This document shows, piece by piece, positions 17,628-18,191 of a DNA stretch of 18,191 bases. The position numbers were made by a program, and so were the translations under genes. The notes beneath the pieces were generated by a model. That model was not told where the DNA came from, did not search any database, and saw nothing but the letters and a program-made list of their open reading frames with translations. This DNA comes from Mollicutes bacterium (GTDB lineage Bacteria > Bacillota_I > Bacilli_A > Izemoplasmatales > Izemoplasmataceae), in contig PUMO01000214.1 in NCBI GenBank assembly GCA_003551405.1, positions 1 through 18,191 on the forward strand. The letters are read 5' to 3'. Numbering within the stretch: position 1 is the first letter of the stretch; each line of letters opens with the position of its first letter.

Positions 17628-18191
17628 TGGGAACAAAAATTATTTCTACAGGGGCTTATCAACCGGACAATATGGTTACCAATCAAACCATGGAACAATT
17701 GGTTGAAACCTCTGATGAATGGATTAAAAGCCGCAGCGGCATTGAAAAGCGTGCCATTACGGTTGATGAAAACACCTCGGACCTAGCATTTAATGCCGCA
17801 ACGATGGCACTTAAACGTGCTGGTATGGACGCCCAAGAATTGGACATGATTATTGTTGGTACAGTAACCGGTGATTATGTGTTCCCCGGCATTGCACAAC
17901 TGCTTCAAAAACGCCTGGGTGCTAAAAACATTCCAGCGTTTGATGTCAATGCTGCGTGCACTGGCTTTATTTATACACTTGAAATTGCAGACAAGATGAT
18001 TCGCAGTGGTGCCTACAAAAATATTTTAGTCATCGGTGCAGAAGCATTAAGCAAATATACCGACTTTTCTGATCGCAACACCTGTGTACTCTTTGCGGAT
18101 GGTGCCGGTGCCGCAATTGTATCACATCACGATGATGATCAAATTTTAGCTGTCAGTGCACACACTGAAGGCTCAGCTGAATACCTTAAGA
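17627..18191 (+). CDS. fabH: Beta-ketoacyl-ACP synthase III (3' end missing)
   Basis: Condenses acetyl-CoA or a branched acyl-CoA with malonyl-AcpP, the first chain-building step of type II fatty acid synthesis. About 188 codons are present, a little over half of the usual 310-330, and the frame is open to the right edge. The catalytic Cys111 lies in DVNAACTGF, matching Cys112 of E. coli FabH. Other FabH signatures are TSDEWIKSRSGIEKR (usually TRTGI), GTVTGDYVFPGIA and LFADGAGAAIV. The His and Asn of the catalytic triad lie beyond the window. An AAGGAG lies before the start, and the ATG overlaps the accA stop by one base. Other fab genes probably follow. Confidence 0.95.
   Translation, partial: MGTKIISTGAYQPDNMVTNQTMEQLVETSDEWIKSRSGIEKRAITVDENTSDLAFNAATMALKRAGMDAQELDMIIVGTVTGDYVFPGIAQLLQKRLGAKNIPAFDVNAACTGFIYTLEIADKMIRSGAYKNILVIGAEALSKYTDFSDRNTCVLFADGAGAAIVSHHDDDQILAVSAHTEGSAEYLK

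Overview
The window is 18.2 kb of tightly packed bacterial housekeeping sequence. Every gene I can support lies on the + strand. The organism looks like a low-to-moderate G+C Bacillota: strong AGGAGG-type ribosome sites, an SftA-type soluble DNA translocase beside a YtpP-like thioredoxin, a rbgA-rnhB pair, and a tsaC-rpiB-atp order that resembles a condensed Bacillus ywlC...ywlF...atp region. TGA is used as a normal stop (sftA, tsaC, atpF, accC), so this is not a Mycoplasma/Spiroplasma-type code. A few lines counted by eye give roughly 40-50% G+C. I cannot fix the family; a Bacilli, Erysipelotrichia or Acholeplasma/Haloplasma-related lineage would fit.

Layout. (1) 2-5376: a run of six genes with almost no gaps: the end of a ytpP-like thioredoxin gene, sftA (DNA translocase), lepB (signal peptidase I with three membrane segments), rbgA (50S assembly GTPase), rnhB (RNase HII) and tsaC/sua5 (tRNA t6A synthesis). 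(2) 5377-5475: a 99-base gap with a sigma-A-type promoter. (3) 5476-12763: rpiB, then the complete F1Fo ATP synthase operon atpZ-I-B-E-F-H-A-G-D-C, closed by a strong intrinsic terminator at 12769-12791. (4) 12810-13475: birA (biotin-protein ligase), with no visible promoter of its own, followed by a hairpin and a long second terminator. (5) 13593-13724: a regulatory region with a 13-bp TTTGA-N3-TCAAA palindrome (FabT-box-like) just upstream of a perfect TTGACA-17-TATAAT promoter. (6) 13725-18191: acpP-accB-accC-accD-accA-fabH (fabH runs off the end), the start of type II fatty acid synthesis.

How the genes work together. The last two blocks form a biotin/fatty-acid module. BirA attaches biotin to AccB, AccC carboxylates that biotin, AccDA moves the carboxyl group to acetyl-CoA, and FabH starts chain growth on AcpP. 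The ATP synthase c subunit carries the Gln...Glu-Thr-Thr...Tyr pattern typical of Na+-binding rings, so the enzyme may be coupled to sodium. No stretch longer than 300 bases lacks a gene; the largest gap is 13476-13724 and it is full of regulatory structure. I found no tRNA, rRNA, CRISPR array, insertion sequence or phage gene, and no clearly new multigene system. The points most worth following up are the FabT-like operator, the sodium signature, the unusual LepB and SftA N-termini, and the birA expression arrangement.
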